A stretch of DNA of 16,426 nt from JAZLIT01 sp045617525. Its GTDB lineage: Bacteria; Bacillota; Bacilli; Bacillales_A; Planococcaceae. Below, piece by piece: positions 6,654-13,222 of this stretch. Numbering within the stretch: the first letter of the stretch is position 1; the number at the start of each line of letters is the position of its first letter. Below the pieces are notes generated by a model. It was not told the DNA's origin, did not search any database, and saw only the letters and a program-made list of their open reading frames with translations. Location of the stretch: assembly GCA_045617525.1 (NCBI GenBank), contig JAZLIT010000024.1, positions 1-16,426 of the forward strand, given 5' to 3'. The position numbers were made by a program, and so were the translations under genes.

Positions 6654-6690
6654 AAAGATGTTCGGAATTTACGAACATCTTTTCCGTTTT
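6653..6690 (+). terminator. Terminator of the relQ-nadK-yjbO operon
   Basis: A perfect 12-bp stem (AAAAGATGTTCG with CGAACATCTTTT) with a 7-nt loop has its T-run partly in the stem and is followed by CCGTTTT. It begins at the yjbO stop codon. Confidence 0.8.
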
Positions 6691-6766
6691 CCGGGGAGAA
6701 ATGATTCGAAAAAGGCGAGTGAAATTAAAGGTAACTTGTCGAGCAAAATGAGAGGAGGGGACAAGC

Positions 6767-8137
6767 ATGATGGAACCCAAAAAAGATAATGTGCATTTTA
6801 ATGCAGAACTGCTCCGCCAGTTATTGCTCGAAGGAAAAATCGAGCACTTTCGTGAGCATTTTTTAGCATTGCACCCGTACGATCAAGCAAAATTTTATGA
6901 GAAGGTTGGACCTGACATACGCCAAATCATCTATCGCTACTTGTCTCCTCAGGAAATGGCCCATGTTTTCGAGGGGTTAGAGTTAGAAGATGATGAATAT
7001 GAAGGCGTATTAACTGAAATGGATACAGCATACGGGGCAGCGATGCTTAGCTTCATGTATACCGATGATGCAGTTGACGTTTTAAATGAGCTGGACTCTG
7101 AACAGCGTGAAAGCTATTTAGAAATGATGGACAGTGAAACCGTAGAAGAAATTAATGGGCTACTCGCCTACACTGAATATACAGCTGGTGCGATTATGAC
7201 GACAGAGTATGTTTCTATATTAGAAACCTCGACTGCACGTTCGGCCATGGCTGTATTGCGTAAAAAAGCACCTGAAGCGGAGACTATTTATTATTTATTC
7301 GTTGTAAATGAAGGGCATCAATTAACGGGGGTTATTTCATTGCGCAATTTAATTATTGCAGATGAAGATCGTCTGATACGAGAGATTATGAGTGAACGTG
7401 TTGTTTATGTAAATGCGCAAGACGACCAGGAAGATGTAGCGCAAATTATGAAGGATTATAATTTCTTGGCGATTCCAGTCGTGAGCTCTGAAAAGAAAAT
7501 GCTCGGAATTATTACGATCGATGATATTATCGATGTTATTGATGAAGAAGCAGAAGATGATTATTCAAAATTAGCCGGAATTTCGGATATGGATGATATT
7601 GATTCAGGACCATTAAATGCGGCGAAAAAGCGTTTACCATGGCTAATTATTCTCCTTTTCCTAGGCATGGTGACATCAAGCTTAATAGGAATTTTTGAGG
7701 CAACACTAGATAAAGTGGCACTCCTTGCGACATTTATTCCACTTATTTCAGGTACATCAGGGAATAGTGGAACGCAGGCACTTGCGGTATCCATTCGTGG
7801 GATTGCAACAGGGGATATTGGGAAGCAAAGTAAATTCCGTTTAGTCATAGGAGAAATTACAACGGGGCTCATAATGGGGCTTGTCAGTGGTGCGATTGTT
7901 GTTGCGATAATATTTGTTTGGAAGCAAGAGCTGATTATCGGGTTACTTGTCGGCACGGCAATTTGCTGTTCAATTATAGTCGCGACATTAGCTGGCGCGT
8001 TAATTCCTTTATTAATGCATAGGCTTGGTGTTGACCCTGCTGTTGCATCGGGTCCTTTCATTACTACATTAAATGACGTAACAAGTATCGTAATTTATTT
8101 AGGGTTGGCAACAACGTTTATTACACTCATTATGTAG
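6767..8137 (+). CDS. mgtE: Magnesium transporter MgtE
   Basis: The protein (456 aa, usual length) has the MgtE N-terminal helical domain (about 35-135), a tandem CBS pair (about 140-262; TTEYVSI, IPVVSSEKKMLGIITIDDIIDVI), a connecting helix, and a five-helix membrane domain from residue 290. Signature motifs are IPLISGTSGNSGTQ (324-337) at the pore and DPAVASGPFITTLNDVTS (423-440), the latter with an Asp matching the Mg-selectivity residue of Thermus MgtE. MgtE is a homodimeric Mg2+ channel gated by Mg2+ binding to the cytosolic domains. GAGGAGGGG lies 6 nt before the first ATG; a second ATG follows immediately. No M-box riboswitch fits in the short leader (about 80 nt after the previous terminator). 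Confidence 0.97.
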   Translation: MMEPKKDNVHFNAELLRQLLLEGKIEHFREHFLALHPYDQAKFYEKVGPDIRQIIYRYLSPQEMAHVFEGLELEDDEYEGVLTEMDTAYGAAMLSFMYTDDAVDVLNELDSEQRESYLEMMDSETVEEINGLLAYTEYTAGAIMTTEYVSILETSTARSAMAVLRKKAPEAETIYYLFVVNEGHQLTGVISLRNLIIADEDRLIREIMSERVVYVNAQDDQEDVAQIMKDYNFLAIPVVSSEKKMLGIITIDDIIDVIDEEAEDDYSKLAGISDMDDIDSGPLNAAKKRLPWLIILLFLGMVTSSLIGIFEATLDKVALLATFIPLISGTSGNSGTQALAVSIRGIATGDIGKQSKFRLVIGEITTGLIMGLVSGAIVVAIIFVWKQELIIGLLVGTAICCSIIVATLAGALIPLLMHRLGVDPAVASGPFITTLNDVTSIVIYLGLATTFITLIM

Positions 8138-8138
8138 G

Positions 8139-8167
8139 AACCTCTTTCAGCTAGTGCGCATAGGCTA
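8139..8167 (+). promoter_or_regulatory. Sigma-K promoter of the CotO-like gene
   Basis: AACC (8139-8142), a 16-bp spacer and gCATAGGCTA (8158-8167) match the sigma-K consensus (mACm, 16 bp, gCATAnnnTA). Transcription would start near 8174, giving a very short leader. Confidence 0.65.
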
Positions 8168-8189
8168 ATGAAAAAGGATGTGTAAAGTA

Positions 8190-8501
8190 TTGCAGCAGGA
8201 TCAGCCCTTACTTTTTGTGTTGTCGCCGTCCTTTAATGTGCTACGTATTGCGCGTGAGGACGAAAGTACGTCAGTTTTTAATTTAGAGGATCTTCAAATT
8301 AAAAATACACTTATAGCAAGCCAACTACGCTTTTTTTCACGTGGTCGTCAGCGATTAGCTCGTATTAAGTTTCATCTAGTTAATGGTGAGGAGTTAATTG
8401 GTGTATTGCTTTCAATAAGTGGCGCAAGCGTATGTATCGAGGCAAATGGGACGAAGATTTGGTTTGATGGTAATGAAATAAGGAAAATTGAGCGATTATA
8501 G
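8190..8501 (+). CDS. Small CotO-like spore coat protein candidate
   Basis: The gene encodes about 104 residues. The N-terminus QQDQPLLFVLSPSF recalls the PLLYIVQP-type opening of CotO, and the C-terminal part (LARIKFHLVNGEELIGVLLSISGASVCIEANGTKIWFDGNEIRKI) looks like a small beta-rich domain, as at the CotO C-terminus. It is about half the length of B. subtilis CotO (227 aa). It converges on a cotZ-type gene, as cotO does in B. subtilis, and has a good sigma-K promoter. An ATG at 8178 in the same frame would be nearly leaderless; the TTG at 8190 has AAAGGA upstream and fits the promoter better. CotO identity is an inference from context plus weak resemblance. Confidence 0.5.
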   Translation: MQQDQPLLFVLSPSFNVLRIAREDESTSVFNLEDLQIKNTLIASQLRFFSRGRQRLARIKFHLVNGEELIGVLLSISGASVCIEANGTKIWFDGNEIRKIERL

Positions 8502-8512
8502 GTTTATTGCTT

Positions 8513-8557
8513 AAAAAAAGGTGCTATTCATTTTAGAAAAATGAATAGCACTTTTTT
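8513..8557. terminator. Bidirectional terminator between cotO-like and cotZ-like genes
   Basis: A perfect 14-bp stem (GTGCTATTCATTTT with AAAATGAATAGCAC) with a 3-nt loop has TTTTTT after it and AAAAAAA before it, so it can stop both convergent transcripts. Its stem core is shared with the terminator at 12106-12142. Confidence 0.9.
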
Positions 8558-8720
8558 GTGTTCTTTTAAGAAAATTATAAAATTGTTGCCTATAGAAAAT
8601 GTTAATACTAAAGCACTAGCAACTAGAAATTACTTCAAAAATATCTATGTGAGGTAAGCACTCTAGGAGTTTTTAGCCAGCACTTGTCGCAGTCAAACGA
8701 GTGCTTTAGCAGAGTTATAA

Positions 8721-9233
8721 TTAGCTACAGATACCTAAATCTACGTCGGCAATACATTGAACAGCGCAGAAGCATGATAAATCCACTGTAATACAGCTAT
8801 CTGATGCATCAAAATCAACAACTCGACAAGCTGAGCGGAAGTTATATTTTGTGCCGTCAGTCGTTAAAATATCAACAGGATCTCCACAATCATCTTCTGG
8901 CACTAATACGCGTAATGTAGCGCAACAATCGCTAAATACATCCTCTACACGGAAATAAATTGATGTACAGATGCTTTCTGATTCTCCGTTTGAAAAGCTA
9001 GACATGAATGGAGAGCCATCTTTATTTAAAAGTGTGAAAACACGTGTATCTGCTGAAGTGCGGGCGGGACTAACGATCCCACCAAGGGGCTCTAAGAAGC
9101 AGTTTGTTGTACAAGATGAACAGTCATCGTTTACTGACTGATTTTGAATATCTAAAATTGCACGTACTACTTCGCAAACACAGCCACTTGATTTAATTGG
9201 ATCTACTGAAGTTGAATCTCTACTACAACCCAT
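8721..9233 (-). CDS. cotZ: CotY/CotZ/ExsY-family cysteine-rich spore coat protein
   Basis: The protein (170 aa) contains 16 Cys. Near the N-terminus is SSGCVCEVVRAILDIQN, followed by SPARTSADTRVFTLLNKDGSPF and a C-terminal ITVDLSCFCAVQC, the conserved landmarks of the CotY/CotZ/ExsY family. These proteins self-assemble into disulphide-linked lattices of the outer coat, crust or exosporium basal layer. GGGAGGAGG lies 5-6 nt before the ATG, and a CATAnnnTA box lies upstream, consistent with late mother-cell expression. It is a single copy here, without the cotV/W/X genes of B. subtilis. Whether it is the CotY or CotZ/ExsY counterpart cannot be decided. Confidence 0.9.
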   Translation of the reverse strand: MGCSRDSTSVDPIKSSGCVCEVVRAILDIQNQSVNDDCSSCTTNCFLEPLGGIVSPARTSADTRVFTLLNKDGSPFMSSFSNGESESICTSIYFRVEDVFSDCCATLRVLVPEDDCGDPVDILTTDGTKYNFRSACRVVDFDASDSCITVDLSCFCAVQCIADVDLGICS

Positions 9234-9263
9234 TATTTCACCTCCTCCCCTAAAAACTCTACC

Positions 9264-9272
9264 TATTGTATG
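9264..9272 (-). promoter_or_regulatory. Sigma-K-like -10 box of the cotZ-type gene
   Basis: On the minus strand CATACAATA fits the sigma-K -10 consensus CATAnnnTA and lies 30 nt upstream of the ATG. The expected AC at -35 is missing, which would suit activator (GerE) dependence; no GerE box is claimed. Confidence 0.5.
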
Positions 9273-9313
9273 GGAAACGTTAAATCTGAAAAGGGCGAAC
9301 GTTGGGTATGTAA

Positions 9314-9344
9314 TGAATAAAGTAAAAAAATGCAGGCAATACTT
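9314..9344 (+). promoter_or_regulatory. Sigma-G-type promoter of the spoVA operon
   Basis: TGAATA (9314-9319) is a perfect sigma-G/F -35 box; after an 18-bp spacer comes AATACTT (9338-9344), 5 of 7 to CATACTA. It would start transcription near 9351, about 35 nt before the lipoprotein GTG. Sigma-G control is established for spoVA in B. subtilis. Confidence 0.6.
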
Positions 9345-9387
9345 TTATGAAGGCGGAAGTTTTAGTAATTGAAAAAGGAGGCGTAAC

Positions 9388-9786
9388 GTGAGGCAAGTAC
9401 TCGTGTTAATAATGGCAGTATTCTTAGTAGGCTGTAATGAGGAAGCGAAGGTTGAACAAAAGCAGGTTTCGCATAGTGGTAATGAGCTTGCTGAAATTGA
9501 GCAACTACTAATAAAGGAAAAGGCAATTGATAAAGCGGCGGTAATTGCAGTTGAAGATGAGTTTATGGTGGCAATTCAGCTGAAGCCTTGGTTGAACTAT
9601 AAAAAACGTAGCTTAGAAAGTGACTTGAAAAAGAAGCTCGAAAAAATTGTTCCAAAAGAAAAATTAGCAGTTTCTACCGACTTTAAATTGTATCACGAAA
9701 GTAAAAAGTTATTAAAACAAAAAGATGCCAAGGAAGCAAAAAAAGATCTTGAAAAAATGAAGAAGCTTATGGAGGAGGAAACGTAA
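9388..9786 (+). CDS. YhcN/YlaJ-like sporulation lipoprotein
   Basis: The protein (132 aa) starts with a lipoprotein signal ending in the lipobox LVGC (Cys16). The mature part contains a YhcN/YlaJ-like alternation: AAVIAVEDEFMVAIQLKP, then a basic helix (KKRSLESDLKKKLEKIVP) and VSTDFKLYHESKKLL, ending in a charged Lys/Glu helix. Proteins of this family are spore-associated membrane lipoproteins of unclear biochemical role. The start is GTG, preceded by AAAAAGGAGG. It is the first gene after the sigma-G-type promoter and its stop is immediately followed by the spoVAC start (TAAGTG). A lipoprotein of this type precedes spoVAC in the mobile spoVA2-type operons of Bacillus, as I recall. Confidence 0.75.
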   Translation: MRQVLVLIMAVFLVGCNEEAKVEQKQVSHSGNELAEIEQLLIKEKAIDKAAVIAVEDEFMVAIQLKPWLNYKKRSLESDLKKKLEKIVPKEKLAVSTDFKLYHESKKLLKQKDAKEAKKDLEKMKKLMEEET

Positions 9787-10242
9787 GTGCAGCAAAGTGA
9801 TTATGAAAAATTGGAGGATCATTTCACACCAAAACCCCCAATTTTTAAAAATGTAATAAAAGCCTTTGTAATTGGCGGCTTATTTTCAGTTGTTGGTCAA
9901 GCTATATCGATCTTTTATATGATGTTTTTTCCGTTTACAGAAAAAACAGTTGGAAATCCAACAGTAGCGACGATGATTTTCATTGCAATGCTTTTAACAG
10001 GTTTTGGACTTTATCAAAAAATTGGCCAGTTTGCTGGAGCGGGTAGTGCTGTACCAGTTACGGGCTTTGGAAATGCAGTCATTTCTGCAGCAATTGAGCA
10101 TAAAACTGAAGGCGTAGTACTTGGCGTTGGTGGAAATCTTTTTAAACTAGCGGGTTCTGTTATTCTATTTGGTGTCGTTTCGGCTTTTTTTGTGGCACTT
10201 GTGAAGTTAGCACTTGTTAGTATTGGGGTGATTTCATGGTAA
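9787..10242 (+). CDS. spoVAC: Stage V sporulation protein AC
   Basis: The protein (151 aa, usual length) has three to four predicted membrane helices (about 25-48, 62-80, 110-145) and the family stretches FVIGGLFSVVGQ, TGFGLYQKIGQFAGAGSAVPVTGFGN and GVGGNLFKLAGSVILFG. SpoVAC is an inner spore membrane protein, reported to act as a mechanosensitive channel, needed with SpoVAD and SpoVAE for dipicolinate movement. The GTG start follows the previous stop directly, with GGAGGAGG 8 nt upstream. The last 7 bases overlap spoVAD. Confidence 0.96.
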   Translation: MQQSDYEKLEDHFTPKPPIFKNVIKAFVIGGLFSVVGQAISIFYMMFFPFTEKTVGNPTVATMIFIAMLLTGFGLYQKIGQFAGAGSAVPVTGFGNAVISAAIEHKTEGVVLGVGGNLFKLAGSVILFGVVSAFFVALVKLALVSIGVISW

Positions 10243-11237
10243 TCGTATTTTCTTCAAAACCTTCAATAGTAGCGACTGGAACAATGGTGGGACCACTTGA
10301 ACAGAAGAGTGTATTTATGAGCTATTTTGATGACCATGCAAAAGATGAGTTTTTTGGTGAGAAAACGAATGAACGTGGACAAGCTAAAATGATTTATAAT
10401 GCATGTGAAATTATTTTGAAGAAAGCAAAGCTTGAAAAAATGGATATTGAATATTTCCTAAGTGGCGATTTGGTGAATCAAATGACACCAACTAATTTTG
10501 CTGCAAGGGAGCTAGCTTCTTCGTTTATCGGGTTATTTTCAGCCTGTGCTACATCTGTGTCTTCCCTTATAATTGCGGCATTATTAACGGAGCTAGGGGC
10601 TTCGCATTATGCGATTGCAGGGGCCTCGAGCCATCATAATGCGACAGAGCGTCAATTTCGTTATCCAGTGTTATATGGTGCACAAAAGCCTGCCACTGCA
10701 CAATGGACTGTGACTGCATGTGGTTTTGCACTCGTAAGCAAGCATAAAAAAGGGCAGCCGTCGATAATTGCGGCAACAATTGGAAAGGTTGTTGATTTTG
10801 GCGATGATGACCCATTTCATATGGGCGGTGCAATGGCGCCAGCTGCTTTTTCAACAATTGAGAGTCATATGAAGAAACGTAAACAAACGTTTGCAGATTA
10901 TGATGTAGTGATGACAGGAGATTTAGGGCAGATTGGACTCGAAATTTTAAAAGGCTGCTTTAAACAAGCAGGTTTCCCACAAGCTTTAACGGTACTTCGA
11001 GATGCAGGGGCTGAATTTTATGGCGACGATCCGACATTCCAAGCTGGAGCAAGTGGTGCGGGATGTTCGGCAGCAGTATTTTTTGGCTACGCGATGGAAC
11101 AGTTTAAAAGTGGGCGTTATAAGCGTGGATTATTTGTGGCAACAGGGGCACTACTTTCTCCAGTATCGTATCAGCAAGGTGAGACAATTCCGTGTACAGC
11201 ACATGCTGTTGAAATTTGCATAGATGAAGGTGACTAA
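10236..11237 (+). CDS. spoVAD: Stage V sporulation protein AD
   Basis: The protein (333 aa, close to the B. subtilis 338) has the thiolase-like fold signature of SpoVAD: PSIVATGTMVGPLE, NFAARELASSFIGLFSACATS, HHNATERQFRYPVLYGAQKP, GDDDPFHMGGAMAPAAF and DLGQIGLEIL. SpoVAD is the soluble, membrane-associated component that binds Ca-dipicolinate. ATG overlaps the spoVAC stop (ATGGTAA), so translation is coupled, and spoVAE follows 4 bp after its stop. Confidence 0.97.
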   Translation: MVIVFSSKPSIVATGTMVGPLEQKSVFMSYFDDHAKDEFFGEKTNERGQAKMIYNACEIILKKAKLEKMDIEYFLSGDLVNQMTPTNFAARELASSFIGLFSACATSVSSLIIAALLTELGASHYAIAGASSHHNATERQFRYPVLYGAQKPATAQWTVTACGFALVSKHKKGQPSIIAATIGKVVDFGDDDPFHMGGAMAPAAFSTIESHMKKRKQTFADYDVVMTGDLGQIGLEILKGCFKQAGFPQALTVLRDAGAEFYGDDPTFQAGASGAGCSAAVFFGYAMEQFKSGRYKRGLFVATGALLSPVSYQQGETIPCTAHAVEICIDEGD

Positions 11238-11241
11238 ATAA

Positions 11242-11607
11242 ATGGCTTTTACGTTTCTTTTTGCATTTCTTGTAGGGGGTTTAATTTGTGTAGTGGGGCA
11301 GCTGATACTGGATGTAGGAAAACTAACACCTGGACATATGCTGTCCATACTTGTTGTGGCAGGGGCAATATTAGATGGCTTCGGTTTATATGAGCCGCTC
11401 ATCGATTTTGCAGGTGCTGGGGCGACTGTTCCTATCACGTCCTTTGGTAATTCACTTACACATGGTGCCCTTGCTGAGGCAGAAAAACATGGTTGGATTG
11501 GTGTATTAACTGGGATGTTCGAAGTGACAAGCTCTGGTATAAGTGCAGCTATTGTCTTTGGTTTTATTGCGGCGTTCATATTTAAAGGAAAAAGCAAAAC
11601 AGAATAG
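11242..11607 (+). CDS. spoVAE: Stage V sporulation protein AE (AEb type)
   Basis: The protein (121 aa) has three to four membrane helices and is related to SpoVAC: GFGLYEPLIDFAGAGATVPITSFGN mirrors the equivalent SpoVAC stretch, and the C-terminal ISAAIVFGFIAAFIFKGK is typical of SpoVAEb. It is an inner spore membrane component of the dipicolinate channel. AAGGTGA lies 8 nt before the ATG. No spoVAA, AB, AEa or AF gene lies next to it; the unit ends in a hairpin that overlaps the next gene's ribosome binding site. Confidence 0.95.
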   Translation: MAFTFLFAFLVGGLICVVGQLILDVGKLTPGHMLSILVVAGAILDGFGLYEPLIDFAGAGATVPITSFGNSLTHGALAEAEKHGWIGVLTGMFEVTSSGISAAIVFGFIAAFIFKGKSKTE

Positions 11608-11610
11608 ACG

Positions 11611-11667
11611 AAATTCCCTCCTGTTCAAATTTTTGTGCATACACTAATTTGAAGGGAGGGATTTTTT
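11611..11667 (+). terminator. Terminator-like hairpin that includes the downstream ribosome binding site
   Basis: The 5' arm AAATTCCCTCCTGTTCAAAT (11611-11630) pairs with ATTTGAAGGGAGGGATTT (11647-11664), with small bulges, and the 3' arm runs into seven T just before the ATG at 11668. The 3' arm contains GAAGGGAGGG, the Shine-Dalgarno sequence of the next gene. It could act as terminator, translational lock or both. The pairing is seen directly; the role is inferred. Confidence 0.65.
11637..11646 (+). promoter_or_regulatory. Possible sigma-K -10 box inside the hairpin loop
   Basis: gCATACACTA fits gCATAnnnTA exactly. A start 6-8 nt downstream (about 11652-11654) would produce an mRNA lacking the 5' hairpin arm, leaving the ribosome binding site free. 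The AC of a sigma-K -35 box is not found at the right distance. Confidence 0.35.
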
Positions 11668-11811
11668 ATGTGGGGAGGATATCAACAACCTGAATATGTT
11701 CCATGCGATTCAGGTCCAGGTCCAGGTGGAGGTGCAGGTGCAAGCAGTACCTTTGTATTAATTGTTGTATTATTTATTTTGCTTGTAATTGTCGGAAGCG
11801 TATTTTACTAA
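11668..11811 (+). CDS. YjcZ-family small sporulation protein
   Basis: This 47-residue gene begins MWGGYQQPEYVPC, continues with a Gly/Pro-rich stretch (SGPGPGGGAGA) and ends in one hydrophobic helix (FVLIVVLFILLVIVGSVFY). This layout (short polar, Gly-rich N-terminus plus C-terminal FxLIVVLFILLIIVG helix) is the hallmark of the YjcZ family of tiny spore proteins. GAAGGGAGGG lies 7 nt upstream. It sits 12 nt before spoVIF, so both are probably cotranscribed. Molecular role unknown. Confidence 0.88.
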   Translation: MWGGYQQPEYVPCDSGPGPGGGAGASSTFVLIVVLFILLVIVGSVFY

Positions 11812-11823
11812 TAGGAGGAATTT

Positions 11824-12072
11824 ATGGTGGAACAACCATTTTTTAAAGCAATCGAACGAAAAACCGGTGTCGCCTTTGAAGAATTGCTCGTTTTAGCACA
11901 AGCAATCCAACATGCAGATTTTTCAAATGAAAGACAGGTACGGAAAATCGTTCGTAAAGTGGCAAAGGTAGCGAATAAGCCTGTTTCTACAAGCCTTGAA
12001 GATCAAATTGTTCAATCGATAATAAAGGATGGAAAATCGTTAAATCTAGATAAAATCCAAAAAATGATGTGA
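11824..12072 (+). CDS. spoVIF: Stage VI sporulation protein F (SpoVIF)
   Basis: The protein (82 aa) matches SpoVIF (B. subtilis YjcC) in length and pattern: FFKAIERKTGVAFEELLVLAQAIQHADF, ERQVRKIVRKVAKVANKPVS and the ending LEDQIVQSIIKDGKSLNLDKI. SpoVIF is a mother-cell protein needed for proper assembly of the outer coat and, reportedly, for GerE stability. TAGGAGG precedes the ATG. The position after coat genes and a YjcZ-type gene fits the yjc region of B. subtilis. A terminator follows 33 nt after the stop. Confidence 0.88.
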   Translation: MVEQPFFKAIERKTGVAFEELLVLAQAIQHADFSNERQVRKIVRKVAKVANKPVSTSLEDQIVQSIIKDGKSLNLDKIQKMM

Positions 12073-12105
12073 AGCAGGAGTATATAATTAATTAGGCGAA
12101 ACATA

Positions 12106-12142
12106 AAAAATGCTATTCATTTTAACTATGAATAGCATTTTT
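12106..12142 (+). terminator. Terminator of spoVIF
   Basis: A perfect 15-bp stem (AAAAATGCTATTCAT with ATGAATAGCATTTTT) with a 7-nt loop has the T-run in the stem. Its core TGCTATTCAT/ATGAATAGCA also forms the terminator at 8521-8551. Confidence 0.9.
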
Positions 12143-12156
12143 ACATAGATATGTAG

Positions 12157-12176
12157 TTTACTTAAATTTAAGTAAA
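12157..12176. repeat. Perfect 20-bp palindrome
   Basis: TTTACTTAAATTTAAGTAAA is its own reverse complement. It lies between the spoVIF terminator and the terminator of the leftward yjcF gene. As RNA it would form a weak AT-rich hairpin; as DNA it could bind a dimeric protein. Confidence 0.7.
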
Positions 12177-12190
12177 GTGAAAAAGATAGA

Positions 12191-12215
12191 GCCCCCTTCA
12201 AATTAGATTTGAAGG
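12191..12215 (-). terminator. Possible terminator of the yjcG-yjcF transcript
   Basis: A 9-bp stem (CCTTCAAAT with ATTTGAAGG, 3-nt loop, extendable on the GC side) lies 20 nt beyond the yjcF stop. On the minus strand the T-rich run (CTATCTTTTTC) begins a few bases after the stem, so the terminator is imperfect. On the plus strand TTTTTT follows at 12223. Confidence 0.5.
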
Positions 12216-12235
12216 CAACTCCTTTTTTGAAATAC

Positions 12236-12664
12236 TCATATTTTTTTCTCCATTGCGCGATGTGGAATATCCGCATCTATAAACTCTGGAGATGTTACGG
12301 TATAGTTTAGCTTTTCATAAAATGGAACTGCACCCGTTTGAGCGTGAAGTTTAAGTTTTTTCCAAGATTGTTCGACTGCATATCGTTCTAAAGCATTCAT
12401 AACGTAAACTCCAAAATGTTTGCCACGATATTCAGATAAAACGCATACCCGTTCTACTTTCCCTATTTTAGGCTCAATTTCACGAAGGCGAGCAGCGGCG
12501 ATTATTTGAGTGCCATCTAAGACGATAAAATGTTTCGCCATTGCGTCATGTTCATCGATTTCTAAATGAAGGGGAATTCCTTGCTCCTCGACAAAAACTT
12601 GTTTGCGAACGGCAAAGGCAAGCTCTTTCTCTAGATCATTTTGCACTAATTTCACTTGTAACAA
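12236..12664 (-). CDS. yjcF: GNAT-family N-acetyltransferase YjcF
   Basis: The protein (142 aa) has the short YjcF/ElaA-like GNAT pattern: AFAVRKQVFVEEQGIP (about 17-32), HFIVLDGTQIIAAARLR, the acetyl-CoA-binding segment VERVCVLSEYRGKHFGVYVM with RGKHFG standing for the Q/RxxGxG/A loop, and FYEKLNYTV near the end. Substrate unknown. The start is TTG at 12664, 3 bp beyond the yjcG stop, with GGAG from the yjcG end about 11 nt upstream; a GTG three codons further in is an alternative. It follows yjcG as in B. subtilis, implying coupling. Confidence 0.88.
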   Translation of the reverse strand: MLQVKLVQNDLEKELAFAVRKQVFVEEQGIPLHLEIDEHDAMAKHFIVLDGTQIIAAARLREIEPKIGKVERVCVLSEYRGKHFGVYVMNALERYAVEQSWKKLKLHAQTGAVPFYEKLNYTVTSPEFIDADIPHRAMEKKI

Positions 12665-12667
12665 AGG

Positions 12668-13183
12668 TCATTCAGCTCCGCTCAATTTAAATGTGTCATA
12701 TGTTGTCCAAGAGCCATCCTCTAACTGATATAGTAAATGAATACGGTCAATCGTTTCTTCAACATTTACACCGATCATACGTAATTGGCTTAAAATATCA
12801 TCGTGTTCTGCATCAGAAAGATTTTGGGCAATTGTAATATGTGGGACAAACACGAACTTCGGTGCACCGAAGGGAATGCTGTCTTGTAAGTCTTTTTGTA
12901 TGTTTTCTAATTGTACGGTAGGTTCAATACGGAAAAAAAGCGTATTCGTAGTTGGATAGAATGAACTAACTCGAGAAGCATGAATGTTTAATGGACCATA
13001 TTTGCTAGAAATTTGTTCTAAAGTAGCGACAATTTCTTTAATATGTTGTTCGTCTACATCAAATGAATCTTTCAAGGTAATGTGCGGTGTAATTTGTGCA
13101 TAGTGTGGGTCATAACGTTTGCGATAGGTGTTCGCTAAGTCCTGTAATTGTTTAGATGGAAAAGCAATAATTCCAAATTTCAT
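12668..13183 (-). CDS. yjcG: 2H phosphoesterase YjcG (2'-5' RNA ligase-like)
   Basis: The protein (171 aa) carries the two HxT motifs of the 2H superfamily, HIT at 34-36 and 115-117 (PHITLKDSF and VPHITIAQNL), in the spacing expected for a bilobed active site. The start MKFGIIAFPSKQLQDLANTYRKRYDPHYAQ is characteristic of YjcG. Such proteins act on 2'-5' linked or cyclic phosphates; the physiological substrate is not known. TAGGAGG lies 7-8 nt before the ATG. It lies between yjcH and yjcF on the same strand and has its own extended -10 promoter. Confidence 0.93.
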   Translation of the reverse strand: MKFGIIAFPSKQLQDLANTYRKRYDPHYAQITPHITLKDSFDVDEQHIKEIVATLEQISSKYGPLNIHASRVSSFYPTTNTLFFRIEPTVQLENIQKDLQDSIPFGAPKFVFVPHITIAQNLSDAEHDDILSQLRMIGVNVEETIDRIHLLYQLEDGSWTTYDTFKLSGAE

Positions 13184-13222
13184 AAGTCAATACCCTCCTA
13201 AAAATGTACATCTATACAACAT

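Noticed and set aside
6684..6766. Possible M-box magnesium riboswitch before mgtE
   Set aside because: The leader is only about 80 nt and shows none of the long paired structure of the M-box.
7561..8061. 166-residue frame antisense to mgtE
   Set aside because: A shadow of the mgtE membrane domain; mgtE has complete motifs over the same bases.
8679..8705. Hairpin AGCACTTGT/ACGAGTGCT just beyond the cotZ-type stop
   Set aside because: On the minus strand it is followed by GGCTAAAAA, not a T-run; the bidirectional terminator at 8513-8557 serves the gene better.
12088..12276. 62-residue minus-strand frame downstream of yjcF
   Set aside because: It covers two hairpins and the 20-bp palindrome, overlaps the end of yjcF and has no ribosome binding site of note.
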